Origin: Silene latifolia | Lineage: Eukaryota; Streptophyta; Magnoliopsida; Caryophyllales; Caryophyllaceae | Direction of reading: 5' to 3' | Length of the DNA: 64,000 nucleotides | NCBI RefSeq assembly: GCF_048544455.1 | Contig: NC_133536.1 | Coordinates: 26,910,152 to 26,974,151, forward strand | Part shown: one piece after another, positions 1 to 11,128 of the stretch | Layout: each line of letters begins with the position of its first letter | Position numbering within the stretch: the first letter of the stretch is position 1 | The notes under the pieces: generated by a model | The model's database searches: none | The model's input: the letters and a program-made list of their open reading frames with translations, nothing else | What the model was told of the DNA's origin: nothing | Made by a program: the position numbers and the translations under genes

Positions 1-860
1 CACGTCTTCGGAGGGGGAATGAATGTGGCATACTTCGAGAAGCGATCCACAACGACAAGGATCACACTGAGAGCCCCTACCTTCGGTAACCCAGATATGA
101 AGTCCATCGAGATACTTTCCCATGGACGAGTTGGTACAGGTAAAGGATTTAGTAGCCCCCCCGACTTCTATTTCTCTCCCTTGTCTTGCTGGCAGATCAG
201 ACAGGTCTTTGTGTACACCATCACATCATCCTTCATCTGCGGCAAGTAGTAGCTTCTCTTCAGTAGGCATAATGTTCTCTGCCATCCCGGATGACCTGCC
301 CACAATGTATCGTGGCACTCTTGCAAGAGAATCTTTCGCAGCCCTGCCGCTTTTGGAACAAAGATCCGATGTCCCTTCGTGAACAAGAGGTCATCCTCCA
401 TCCAAAATTTGCGAGTCTTCCCTTCGGTGGCTAATTGTTTCAGATTCCTTGCCACCGGGTCCTGGTCGAGGTGCTCTTTCACCTTAGCCTGAATATCGGT
501 AGCCACTGTGGTGGTAGACAAATGAGCAATCATGTGCAATGTGGCCAAATCACATCTTCGGCTGAGGGCATCAGCGACTCTGTTTGCGGCTCCTGGTCTG
601 TAAGCGAATTCCACATCGAACTCGGCCAACAATTTTTGCCATCTAGCTTGTCGGTTGTTCAGCTTGGGCTGAGTCAAGAAGTGAGATGCTGCGGTATTGT
701 CAGTCTTGACAACGAACTTCGATCCCAAGAGATAGTGCCTCCATCCCCGCAAGCAATGAACAATAGCTAGGAGTTCCTTCTCTTGTACCGCATAACGAGT
801 CTCGGCTCCATTAAACTTTTTGCTCTCGAAAGCCACTGGGTGACCCTCTTGGAGTAGCAC
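1..860 (-). pseudogene. gypsy RNase H C-terminal part and integrase N-terminal part (broken)
   Basis: The frame 860-168 starts in RNase H, with the [12 protein letters not shown] segment, and ends its RNase H part at YRPGAANRVADALSRR. It then continues into the integrase HHCC zinc finger (H...GHPG...CLICQQ). A TAG stop at 168-170 and a shift in a nearby G run end the frame. From about 165 to 1 another frame resumes integrase: the [11 protein letters not shown] linker and the first core aspartate in [10 protein letters not shown] are visible, followed by [12 protein letters not shown]. The second D and the E of the catalytic DDE lie outside the window. It is separated from RT by a one-base deletion in a C run at 860-865. 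Confidence 0.85.
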
Positions 861-1735
861 CCCCCGAGGGCGTAATCAGATGCATCTGTCTCAACTTCAA
901 AAGGTTTCGTGATATCCGACAACGCCAAGACCGGCTCCTGTACCACCGCTTCCTTGAGCTTCTCAAAGGCCCTCTTCTTGTCGATAGACCACTCCCACTT
1001 ATTATCCTTCTTCAGCAAGTCGGTGAGCGGGGCAGTAATTTTCGAGTATGCTCGGATGAATCTTCGATAGTAGTTTGCGAGCCCCAAGAAAGAGCGGAGC
1101 TCAGACACACTCGTTGGGGTTCCCCAGTCCTTGATAGCGGCAATCTTCTTCGGATCCATCTTCAGTTTGCCTTTGCCCACTATGTGACCAAGGAAATTCA
1201 CTTCGGGTTGGGCAAATTCACATTTTTCTCTTTTCACGAATAGGTGGTTCTCTCGTAGCTTCGCGAACACCAACTCCAAGTGTTTGACATGTTCAGCCAA
1301 TGAGCGACTATATACAACGATATCGTCCAGATATACCACCACGAATTTGTCCAGGTACTCGTGGAAAACATGGTTCATCAACGTACAAAACGTTGCAGGT
1401 GCGTTCGTCAAGCCAAAGGGCATGACCAACCATTCGAAAGACCCATACCTCGTCACACAAGCAGTCTTCGGCTCATCTCCTTCGGCAATTCGAACTTGAT
1501 GATAACCAGATCTCAGGTCGAGCTTGGTGAAGTATACAACGCCTTGTAATTGATCGAACAAATCCGCTACCAATGGGATGGGGTAGCGGTTCCTCACCGT
1601 CAGCTTGTTCAGAGCCCGGTAGTCGATACACAATCTCAGACTACCGTCCTGTTTCTTCTGGAAGAGCACCGGGGCTCCATAGGGAGCTTTGGAAGGTCGT
1701 ATCGACCCCGAGCGAATCAGATCGTCTAGCTGTCT
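767..1735 (-). pseudogene. gypsy reverse transcriptase and start of RNase H (broken)
   Basis: The open frame from 1669 carries the RT palm motifs in order: [39 protein letters not shown], and the catalytic YLDD at about residues 113-116 (near 1322-1333). The connection domain and the first RNase H motif [11 protein letters not shown] follow. After that glycine pair one C of the run at 860-865 is missing relative to the expected frame, so the remaining residues are a frameshift tail and RNase H continues in the 860-168 frame. Upstream, 1670-1735 still reads as RT N-terminus, but the TGA at 1736-1738 separates it from protease. The stop sits where an arginine codon is expected, which fits CGA to TGA decay. 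Confidence 0.85.
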
Positions 1736-2515
1736 TCATAGTTCCGCTAGTTCGGGAGGCGCCATCCGATATGGCCCTCGAGCAGGAGGTCTTGTGCCCG
1801 GGAGTAATTCAATTTGGTGGTCTACCGAATGTCGGGGTGGCAGACTCATAGGTAACTGATCAGGCATCAAGTCCTTATTGTCTTCTAGCAGCTTCTTTAC
1901 TTGTGGTTCCACGCATTCAGCAAGGGTGTCTTCTTTCATGGACACGGTACACAAGTATGTAGGCTCTCCCTTTTGAAGTCCCATCTTCAACTGCATTGCC
2001 GAGAGGAGTGGCCCCTTTTGCTTTCGGTCAGCTTCAACAGATTTCACAAGACATGGTTTTGATCCCATCATTATTAAAGACCCATTGTGGGGCGCCAGCA
2101 AGGTCGGGGTTCGCTTCAGAAAATCCATGCCGAGGACGATTTTGAAGTCATCCATCGGGACGCTGGTGAAGTCGAGCTTCCCTGTCCATTCACCCATCTT
2201 GATCACCACTTCTCTAGCCACACCCTGAATCGGCAAGGCCTTAGAATTGACAGCTTTCATGCTTCCTCCTTCTCGGTTCAACTTCATTCCGAGTCTCTTC
2301 GCTTCGTCGGGGGTGACGAAGTTATGGGAGGCCCCCGTATCTATCATAGCTCGAGTAGCCTTCCCATTGACGCTTATCTCCACGTACATCAGTTTTGTGG
2401 ACTTGGTCTCGGAGCGCTGAGCGCCCTTGCCCATTGAGCACATCATGTGGACTGCTCCCATTCGAGCCATTTCTCCTTGCTCACTGGCCTCATCATCATC
2501 GCACCCCTCAGCATC
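1736..2515 (-). pseudogene. gypsy aspartic protease domain (broken)
   Basis: The frame 2470-1736 carries the aspartic protease active site in MIDTGASHNF and the flap/hydrophobic motif VLGMDFL. It then runs through a linker (SVDHQIELLPGTRPP) that leads into RT in intact elements. It ends at TGA 1736-1738 in the middle of the conserved PPELAEL...QLDDLI stretch. Upstream it is in the same frame as gag (16 codons between 2518 and 2470), separated only by the TAG at 2516-2518, so gag and pol were one polyprotein. No independent start codon is needed; the ATG at 2470 is just the first internal methionine. Confidence 0.85.
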
Positions 2516-3227
2516 CTAGTCTATCCTCTCGGGATTCTGTTCTACCGACATCTTGGACAAATTCTTCTTGAGGGTGTTGAATTCCCCCTGGTGAGGGCAC
2601 TCGGACATTCGGTGTGGTCCTTTACAAAGGAAGCACGCGAACGGCTTCCTAGCAGTCGACGCTTCAGAATTACTACCTTTAGAAGAGGTTGGAGTAGAAT
2701 TCGTCGGACCCCATCTCCTATTATCACCTCCGGGACGGAACCGACTATTACCCGAAGAGGGAGGTCTTGCTTGTGAGGTCGTCCCTCCAAACCTTTGGTT
2801 GCTTCCGCCTGTTGCAGCGAATCCTTTCTTCTGGGGGGTTTCGCGCTCCGTGTAATAGTCAACAAGCCTTTCACCCGCTGTCATCGCAGCCGAGAGGGAC
2901 TCTGGTCGCTGTCGCATGATTTCTCGCTGAGCCCACTCTTTTAAGCCATAAATAAACTGAAACACCCGATCCTTCTCGGTCATGTCCGCTATCTCCAACA
3001 TACAAGCCGAATACGCTTTCACATAATCACGAATCGAGCCTGTATGTTTCAAGTTCTTTAATTTCCTTCAAGCTAGGAAATCGGTGTTCTCCGGGTAGAA
3101 TCGCTCCTTGAAGAGACGCTTGAAATCGTCCCATGATTCTAGTCTAATGGTCCCTGCCTCGATCTCGGCATGTTTCGAGCGCCACCATTGTTTAGCGTCA
3201 TCCGTTAGGTACATACTCGCGGGTGTG
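2516..3227 (-). pseudogene. gypsy gag with zinc knuckle (broken, 5' truncated)
   Basis: From 3227 downward the minus strand reads the capsid C-terminus (YLTDDAKQWWR, then DFKRLFKERFYPEN) typical of plant gypsy gag. A TGA at 3068-3070 interrupts DFLA-RKLKNLKHTGS; an arginine codon (CGA) is the likely ancestor. The 3052-2516 frame then holds a basic, Ser/Thr/Gly-rich segment and a zinc knuckle of the form CX2CX3HX4C (CFLCKGPHRMSEC). The gag N-terminus is missing because foreign sequence is joined at 3227/3228. A frame read through 3280 is chimeric across that join and its first ~19 residues are not gag. Confidence 0.85.
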
Positions 3228-3306
3228 GACAACGGGGGCCCCACGGGGGCGCTTGGGAGGAAGAGAACAAGCGTTTGCATTTGTTTGGAGTCGCCACCAA
3301 TTTTTA
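3228..3306 (-). repeat. Leader remnant with primer binding site of a third, lost array unit
   Basis: This stretch matches 27513-27592, the leader and primer site next to the other LTR copy. The primer binding site on the minus strand is TGGCGACTCC (plus 3287-3296), ten bases inside the LTR end at 3307, matching the site reported for Tat/Ogre-type elements. Its presence shows that the left LTR once also served as the 5' LTR of a further unit extending left, of which only these 79 bases survive. Confidence 0.75.
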
Positions 3307-3975
3307 TGGGAAATTGGAACCGTTCGAATACCTCGTGTCATGTCAAGACACAAAGTAGAGACATGAACACCAAGCAATCGTTACCCTTAGCATTCTATCT
3401 CTAGAATGACTCTCGTGGATGCCAATGAACACGGGTGTTCACAGAGATCTGGAGTAAGGGGTGAGGGTACGTATTAGGAAGCTCTTTTGATCGAACACCT
3501 AATCCCGCCCGCCTCGATAGCGGCCTCTACTAATGATTAGGGACATCATCTATACTCGATATATCGTCGATTATATGCATGCAATGCAAGATCCAAGTTT
3601 TAATCCTAACATGTGAAGAATTAGACTAAGTCGGTTGACACATAATTTAGCATACAATTGGGTCGAAGTTGGATTTAATGCTCAATTACATGTGAAGACA
3701 TACAAATGATACATACAAATGCGATAAATAAGACAATGATAGAAAACTATAATAAAAATACAATAATTACATCGGGTTTAGCGATTTATGTCGAAAATAT
3801 CTTTAAAACGGATAATTTGAGAAAAAGAATAAAAGAAAGAATTAACGAACAGATCAGTAGGTGATAATACGGATAATAGTCAATTAATACGTAAGCTAAT
3901 TAAACTAGGTCAAGCAACAACGGAGTTCAGAGACAGAACTCAACCTGAACAAAGCGCGCAGAGATCGCGCCCTTT

Positions 3976-4007
3976 GGAAGAGGCGCAGCAGTTGCTGCGT
4001 CTGTTCC
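3976..4007. repeat. Imperfect GC-rich palindrome (AGAGGCGCAGCA / TGCTGCGTCT)
   Basis: GGAAGAGGCGCAGCA is followed after two bases by TGCTGCGTCTGTTCC, giving a near-perfect 15-bp stem. In RNA from the minus-strand promoter it lies roughly 1 kb into the leader. It is one of a dispersed family described in Part 2. Confidence 0.7.
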
Positions 4008-4558
4008 AAGGGTGAGTTCTGGCTGTAAACCCGGAACTGCAAATCGTTAATATTAATTGGTGAATTTAATGATTAATTACGATATTTACTCGGATGAAAG
4101 TGATTATCAGGTTATTTACATGTGAATGAAGGTCATAAAAGCAATAAAACATGGATGAGACGAAACTAAACAGATTAATTATACGAATGAACGATCGATT
4201 AGTGACATGGGTGAATTAAATAGGTTAGACATGATGAATGAACGACAAATTAATGACGAATACGATAAAAGACAGATGAGAATATATCAACGGTCGAATT
4301 CCAGAAACCCGATATGAACGAATCGAATTCCTACAACCCGGATTGAATTTAATGACAAAAACCCGCAAATATGAGATTATAAGGGATTTAAGTCGGGTTT
4401 AATGATGAATTAGACGTGTTAATGATGAACAATAAATACAAGTGAAATTAATATGTGATTTTAGCAAAGAATTAACGAAAACAAACGAAGTAAATAAAAG
4501 CAAACGAATTACAGAGGACGAAGGAAGAAGAAAGGAAGCAGGAACTACGGCAGCCTCA

Positions 4559-4592
4559 CGAAGAGGCGCAGCAGTTGCTGCGTCCTTTCTCG
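4559..4592. repeat. Imperfect GC-rich palindrome, second copy in the LTR leader
   Basis: CGAAGAGGCGCAGCA and TGCTGCGTCCTTTCTCG form the same stem core. It sits 20 bases from the insertion point of the 4612-14013 element. The right LTR has two adjacent copies at the corresponding place (28845-28912), so copy number differs between LTRs. Confidence 0.65.
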
Positions 4593-4611
4593 ACGGTCTG
4601 TCTTCTGGAAA

Positions 4612-7497
4612 TGTAACACCCGCGAATTTTCCACTTTGACATTTATAATTTAATTAACCGTTCTATTGTCTTATTTATATTTTTAATTATTTAATTTAAT
4701 TAATTACATTATTAAACATGATTTTTATAAATATTATATTTTTAAAGCTTAAGTTATACAAAATAAATATTTTGGTCGGATAATAATGATAATAATAATA
4801 ATATTTCCCGTCTTGAGTTGTAGTGGGCTTGAGACGTAATTTCTAGTGCATATCGACTCAATCTTGCATGTTGGGCCTATTATGACTAATGGGCTCACAT
4901 ACTACTCTTTCCTCCTCATAAATATCATGAAGGAAACCCTAGAACACACCTCCCTCCTCAATTTTTCAGCATTCATCTTCAACAACCACCACCATTTTTA
5001 TACATTTCTCTTACAAATCTTCAAAACTCCATAACTTGCTCAATTCTTGTCCAAATCAAGTGATTTTCGCGCCTATCTCTCCCTCTAATCGCCCTCCATC
5101 TTTCTAGGTAAGAAAGAGTCCGACTTTCCTCCTTATAAAGAGCTGTCGAACCATTTTACACTTGGTAACCTTTTTCTAGTTTCGATTCTTAGTCTTATTT
5201 TGTGTTTTCTTATGTTTAGGAGAAAGTTTAGTTGACCCGGAAGTGGATTCTTGAAAGGTAGACGATTCTATTGTGGATTAAAGAGCTAAAAGATAACGGT
5301 GATGGGTTACTCGACATTATGTCAATTTAATGTGTTTATATGTTGTGGTTTATTCTTGTGTTTGTTAAAGTATGAATCTTTACATGTTTCACATGTTCAT
5401 TGTTAGATAAATTGGTTTGTGAAACCGTCTTATGGTTGTTTGAGGAATTTCTAGTCTTTTGTCACATGTTTGTTCAATTGGATTAAATGGGTTGTTTACA
5501 TATGTTAATTAGAGAAAAATCCGTCTTAATCATGCTTAGTTGACATGTTTAATTGTGTCATGAGATTATTTATTGGATTAATATTGTAAATGATGAAGTT
5601 GGTAGTATGGTTGTTTTGAAATATGTCTTAAATGGTGAATTTAGTATGTGGGTATGTTGAGATCTAAGCTTTTGAGTGAAAAAGATGGAATCTTTATGTT
5701 GAGTTTACCTTATTAAGTCTTATTCATGAACATGGAGTAATTTATGAATGTTGTATGTTGTGGATTCTTGTTTTTAATTGTATAATTGTTACTTGGAGGT
5801 TGATTATGTGTCCAACAATGATGTTGAAGCAACTTTGGGTAAAATTGGTGGTGTGTTGGTTGAATTCCTTCATTATAATGGTGTTATTTAAATTCTGGTG
5901 CAAATGAGCCGAAGCTCATCCTTGACAGAATTTCTGGAAAGTGACATTTTAAATGCTGTAAAGTTTGAGCTTCAGCTCATTGTGGACAACATTCATTTTA
6001 AGGTTGTTTTCTTATCAAGTGACCATCTACTTGGTTAAGTTAAGTGTTTTTATACGTTATGTTGCACGATTTACTTCATATGCTTCTTACTCTTTGTTCC
6101 AATGCTCATAAATGGCGCGGGTTTGGTCCCCACCCTTTACTGGGAGTTCTCTTATGGTTTCTCTTCACTTATAACTTCTATTAATCATTTATTTAATTAC
6201 GCATCCTTCTTATGATTGGTAAATGGTCAATTTAGGATTTGTTTATGTTATGATAATGCGAATTATTGTTGTTACTCGTATTTGTGACCGGAGTGTGACG
6301 ATTTACATTGTGTGACTACTCGACATTCCTTATTTGTTTGCCCTCGGACATTGGGTCACGATTAGGTGCCATTGTTTCCGAGTTGGGCTATCTTCCTTCC
6401 GCCTCTTCGGACTTTGGGGTACGGCTAGGTACCATTGTTCCGATTTGGGGTTACTCGACCTTGGGGCACGGCTAGGTGTCATGGATCGAGTCTTGGATAC
6501 GATTTGGGATTGTATGTCGAATCGGGTGTCGTCCATCCCGAGAGTCTGGCCAGATTTAGACTAGGACCGTATTATGATCGTCGTCCTACCAGGAGGTTGG
6601 AGTCTAGGGGTTTGTCTTGTTTTGAGTCAATCCTTTGTAAATGTCTTGCTTGTTACGATCATTGGCGTGTTCTTATATACGAGAGTGCACGTCTTCTATG
6701 ATTGTTTGTGAGAGTCTTGGTCCTATCGGATACTAGTGGTGAGATGCAAGCCCCTAGTTGCGATATGATCGCCGGGATCGATGTTCCCATCCGTTCTTAT
6801 GGTGAGATGCTAGCCATAAGTATGAATGTGACATTAGTAGCCACGTCCCGTGCTATGGTTGTTAAGAGGTTTTCAAGTAATGGCTATTGGTTTCCATCCA
6901 TGTATTTTCTATTCAATTGATCCGTTGTTTACCTTCTTCATATGATTCGATGCCTAATCTCATATCCATGTTTTGGTCACCTTGAATGCATGTTTAATAT
7001 AATGTACCATGCCTATCTCATTAAGAATGCAATGTGCCTATCTCATTATGATTATCGTTTATATTCCCTTGTTCATATTATTCAAGTATGATGCATGATC
7101 AATATGTTTAATTAAGTTCTTGCTTATGTGCATTTTGTCATATTGTGGCTGGGAGAACCCTGAGTTACTCCCCACTGACTGTGGCGTTCATGTTTACATG
7201 AATGACAGGTTTGTGATGCAGATTATGGGGAAGACGTGTGAGCTAGCGAGAACGTTGAACCTTGGACCTTAGTTATAGTTTGCTTAGACTCACCTATCGT
7301 TAGACTTGTGTTTATTCATGGGATATCTTTTCCCCAACGCACTTCGTTTTTAATTGTAAAACTTATTCATTTTACTTTTCATTTTCGTTTGATCACTTAT
7401 GGTGAATTTCACACTTTAAACTTTAAAGGTTTTAAAAATCCCTTATTTTCCGCTTAGATTTAATAGTTCTTTTGATGCCTCATCGAGGGGTGTCACA
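4612..7497 (+). repeat. 5' LTR of the LARD/TR-GAG element
   Basis: This is a 2886-bp repeat running from TGTAACACCC to TGTCACA. A TATA-like ATAAATATC lies near 4918-4926, just before a pyrimidine-rich stretch with AAACCCTAGAAC, which resembles a plant 5' UTR; that promoter call is weak. Several small frames recur at identical offsets in the 3' LTR because the LTRs are near-identical, and show no recognisable protein. Confidence 0.92.
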
Positions 7498-7499
7498 GT

Positions 7500-7511
7500 T
7501 GGTATCAGAGC
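7500..7511 (+). other. Primer binding site, initiator tRNA-Met
   Basis: TGGTATCAGAGC begins three bases after the LTR end and is complementary to the 3' end of plant initiator tRNA-Met. It primes minus-strand cDNA synthesis and fixes the 5' LTR boundary and the element's orientation. Confidence 0.92.
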
Positions 7512-7675
7512 ATATGTTGCTCCCGACGCACACACGTGTACCCCGAATTTAAATTGAACTTGACCTCAAATACTAAATGAGAGATGGGTAGAATTAAGGA
7601 CCTAAGTTGGTAGTCTCTTTGTGCATGCTATTTGTTAGGTGCTAACATGGTTGACTCTTTTGGTGTCTTGCGAAG

Positions 7676-8341
7676 ATGGTACGACCAACCAAGGTGGAGA
7701 ATACTATCATGGAAGCTCTTACTCTAATTCTTCGGAATCAACGAAATGCTAATGCTCAAGTTAATCATCGCTCTAACCGCCGTGGCAAGAGGCCATTTGT
7801 GCCCTCATCCTCGTCGTCTTCTAGCAAGGAGAGGTTGGCGCCGAGAGTCCAAGGACAAAGAGTACCAGACCATGGAGGACAAGAGCCAATAGTGCAAGAG
7901 CCAAAAGGACAAGTCCCTACATCTACTAATAGGCTTAGGGAGAACCGCAAGTGCTTCAAGTGTGGGCAAGCTTATCACCCCGGGATTGGATGCTATGATA
8001 TGCCCTTGAAGTGTTACCATTGCAAGAAGCCCGGACATCTCTTCAAGAATTGCCCCGAGAAGAAGACTACCCCTCCTCCTCTCCCTCATGCTCCGGAAGC
8101 CGAGCCAAGAAGAGTCATTCTTGTCGAGAATCAAGTCGGAACCGCCGTTCCTCCCGACACCGTTATGGGTGTGTTTTCTATCCTTGATCCACCTTTCCTT
8201 ACTTTTATCCCGCGATGCTCATCCTCCCTTTCTAAACTCCCTTTTGCTTTACCTTGGAAGCTAGTTTGGTACCCACCCGACCTATCCTTCGTTTTTGTTT
8301 CTTCTTCCATCACATCTTGCTTGTGGATTTCTTTCTCTTGA
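7676..8341 (+). CDS. Gag-like nucleocapsid protein with two CCHC zinc knuckles
   Basis: This 221-residue frame has a basic, Ser-rich N-terminal third and then two canonical CX2CX4HX4C zinc knuckles at about residues 93-106 (CFKCGQAYHPGIGC) and 113-126 (CYHCKKPGHLFKNC). Around residues 140-175 it resembles the linker into a gypsy protease, but no DTG active site follows and the C-terminal third is hydrophobic, low-complexity and probably a read-through. No capsid domain precedes it. The sole coding potential of the element, it would bind RNA or aid packaging if expressed, as proposed for TR-GAG elements. The ATG at 7676 is 179 bases after the LTR. It could equally be a decayed gag-pol remnant; copies elsewhere would decide. 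Confidence 0.65.
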   Translation: MVRPTKVENTIMEALTLILRNQRNANAQVNHRSNRRGKRPFVPSSSSSSSKERLAPRVQGQRVPDHGGQEPIVQEPKGQVPTSTNRLRENRKCFKCGQAYHPGIGCYDMPLKCYHCKKPGHLFKNCPEKKTTPPPLPHAPEAEPRRVILVENQVGTAVPPDTVMGVFSILDPPFLTFIPRCSSSLSKLPFALPWKLVWYPPDLSFVFVSSSITSCLWISFS

Positions 8342-11128
8342 AGGGTGTCTTTACCGTCTTGAAGATACCTCCCTCTCTTCGAATGCCTTGTCATATTCCC
8401 TTGTCTTTGTGCTTCTATACCTTTCGCAACTCTTATCCCATATCTTGGGAGTTGTCTTTGTACCTTTTCTTCTCATAAGACCCCTCATGTACACCTTCAT
8501 CTTGGCTTTATGGAATGTTAACTTTGGTCGAATAATTTAACTTTTGTGGAGTTTGTTTGTGTTTGACCCTTGACCCTAGTTTTGAGAGGTTGTGACGTTA
8601 GAAAGGCTTAGGTAGTGTGATGAGACGTGCTTAGTGATTCTTATACCTAGTTCCTTGATAAAGTGAGTATATTTGATTGGTGGAATTCCTTGTGTAAGTG
8701 TGAGTTGTATATGTTACTTAGGCTATGGAACTTGGCTTTGTTGTCTACGCTTGGGATTTGAAAGCTTAGTAGGTTGAGCGTTGTTACCTTAGGAGTAATC
8801 ATGGAGTAAGGCTCATGATATGAGCTTGGAAGAAAACCCATTTTTAGATGTTAATGATCCCGTATAGATTGGGGATGTGATTTGATATTAGTTGTCCCTT
8901 GAGAATTTTGTGGAGGAGTCTTTGTTAATTCGTTCTTTGGCTTTTAAAAACATCGAGGTTGTGTCGAGAACTTGAGATAAAGAGATGTTGTTATACTTGA
9001 GTGGTAGACTTACTTTAGGGAGATCCTAATATGTGATAGGATAGGTGAACAATGAATCTAACCAATTTATCAACCCTTAAGCGAGCGTTTATTTTTACCT
9101 TGATCAGTCATAGAGGTGTAATCCTTTAAGAGAGACTTGCATATAAGGAATGAGATGAATTGCCTTGACCCTCATTTTGGAATTTGGTCGTTTTGTTATG
9201 ATGGTACAATATCCTAATAGGCGTGACCTTGTTAGAGAGAACCTTAAGTCTTAGAAAGCGTATGGTTTAAGCCTTCAAAATCCCCCTTCGTACCTTTAAT
9301 CATCTTCCTTCCCTTCGTTCATACCTTGATTAGATTTAATTCTTAAGTATAAAAGTTTACTTGTATTTTCCTTGCCTTGAATACCTCTCTAATTCTAATA
9401 TCTCTTACTGGTGTTAACTAGTTACCTTTATTATTGACTCCTTTGATCTCACACCTTGTCATGTTCTTGTATCCCTTTGAAATTTCCTATCATTTCTTGA
9501 CCTAGTTATTGCTCTTGTTTCTTTAGTGGAGTGATGGCATTGTTGGCTACGTTGTAGAGTGAGGGAGATTCTCTTTGAGGATTCTTTGTGAACCTTGATT
9601 TCGTCAAATTGGATTAGTGGAACTCGAGTTGAGTTGGGTAGGAAAAATTGTATGACAAACCTATTTAACTTTGGTTGGTGGTCTTTATGATTTGGGGAAT
9701 GTGATCATCTATGCTTGTGAATTCGGGTGTGAATAAGATTTTGGTTTGGAGTGTTAGAAAATATAAAGACCTTGAGATTTTGACCTTTGATTAAGGATTT
9801 TACCATAGTGAGAGCTCCTAGTAGTCGATAGTTGATTATGTGTGTAACTCTGTTAGTAGTTTTGATCTTTTGTGGAAATCGTTTATAGATGACTTATATT
9901 TGAGGGTTATGGAATCACAATTGCGGTGGAGTGACTTGACCCACGGGATAGCATAGGAGTAAAGTGTGCAAGTATCTTAAGGAAATTCTTGGGAGTTATG
10001 TGGTCATGAGTTACCGTTCAGGATGACTTTGTTGTTTGAGATTTGACTTTCTGGCGTTTCCTTGTTGTTTAAATTCCTTCCTCCCTTAAGCATGAGCATT
10101 TCCGTTCATACCTCTCTTCTTCGCTTCATCATGCTCCTCCTTTAAATTTGATACTCGTAACTTGTGAAATTCAATCTTTGATATCCTCGTAGACTCGATT
10201 TCAACACTTCTCCTAGGAAGTTCATCATAGCTCTTTTGTTGGTTAAGTCTGAACCCTCTTAGCGTACCTTGTTTTCATGATATCTAAGTTCTCTTCATTT
10301 CGTACTATTTCTAAACATTTCAAGCTACCACTTTTGATCCATTGTTAAAAGTTTATGTTACTCTTACAAAACTATACCTATTTTAAAGGTTTGAAAATGG
10401 AAATTTGATTTAGTTCTCCTTTTGTTCTATGAGTAGGACTTCTTTTTATTGTTTTTTTTTAATTGCCAAACCCGAGCTACTTTTAACTTTGCTCAATTTC
10501 TAACTAGCTTTGATCTACTTATGATTTCGTTGTCAAGAATTTAATATTATATTTTCAGGAATTTGACTTCCTTTTGAATTTAGAAATGAAACCTCTATTT
10601 CTATTTTGACCTCTGCAAAAGAAAATTTGAGTGAATTGCCTTTTCTTTTGATTTTGACGTCGATCGGATGTTAGAACTCGTTATTTGAAACGTTTAATAA
10701 CTTGTTCTACGCTTGTCGACGAGTTACTTTTGTCTTAGATTTGTCTTTGACTTGGAAAGTTAGCGTTCTTGTGTGCACGACAAGAGCAATTTCGTTCCAT
10801 GAATGAGACTTATACTTTTGAAAACTCTTCATTAATGTTTTTGAAAGTATTTTGATTTTCGATTTATACAAATGTTTTGCTTTTGACCATATCTTTGATT
10901 TGGAATGTGATATTCTTGAATACGTAACAAGAACACTTCCGTTCCTTTGATGAGAAGTTGGTCCTGTTGGAAAATTTTATTTGGAACTTCTAAAAGAATT
11001 TTAATTCTTACAAGCAAGTAACCTTTTAATGTTTTGGTTACCGATTTTAAAAGTTCAGTTTTACTTTTTATAACCTTCTTTTCTACCTTCAAGTTTCGAG
11101 GGCGAAACTTTTTAAAAGATGGGATGAC
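8342..11128 (+). other. Non-coding internal region and polypurine tract of the LARD/TR-GAG element
   Basis: This is 2.8 kb of T-rich sequence with stops in every frame; I find no RT, RNase H or integrase motif on either strand. It ends in a purine-rich tract (AAAAGATGGGA, about 11115-11124) directly before the 3' LTR, the expected plus-strand primer. Frames such as 8647-8841 and 10832-11092 on the minus strand look random. Confidence 0.8.

Larger units (their letters stand above)
1..3227 (-). mobile_element. Truncated, decayed Ty3/gypsy retrotransposon (chromovirus-like)
   Basis: Reading the minus strand from 3227 to 1 gives gag with a zinc knuckle, aspartic protease, reverse transcriptase, RNase H and the beginning of integrase, the Ty3/gypsy order. 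The integrase core runs off the left edge of the window and neither LTR is present. At 3227/3228 the gag coding sequence stops abruptly and the leader of the tandem Tat-type array begins. The element is inactive: at least three in-frame stops and two G-run frameshifts break what was evidently a single gag-pol frame. RT and RNase H motifs resemble chromoviruses (CRM/Galadriel/Tekay group), but the lineage is not resolved because no chromodomain is in view. Confidence 0.9.
3307..4611 (-). repeat. Array LTR, left copy, U5-side part
   Basis: This is the 3' portion (R/U5 side on the minus strand) of the ~2344-bp LTR whose other part lies at 14019-15057; the two were separated by the 4612-14013 insertion. 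It aligns with 27593-28927 with only scattered differences. The LTR terminus is TGGGAAATTGG on the plus strand (minus ...CCAATTTCCCA). Two imperfect GC-rich palindromes lie inside, at 3976-4007 and 4559-4592. No coding sequence is evident; small frames here are not conserved between copies. Confidence 0.8.

Noticed and set aside
4846-5034. 62-residue frame repeated identically at 11363-11551, and the set 6330-6920 repeated at 12846-13436
   Set aside because: Both lie at the same offsets inside near-identical LTRs, so the conservation reflects recent LTR duplication, not coding constraint; no domain or splice logic.
7500-7511. Possible tRNA-Met gene fragment
   Set aside because: Only the 12 bases complementary to the tRNA 3' end are present, directly after an LTR: a primer binding site, not a tRNA gene.
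10832-11092. 86-residue minus-strand Lys/Ile-rich frame in the LARD interior
   Set aside because: AT-rich random frame antisense to the element, no homology recognised.
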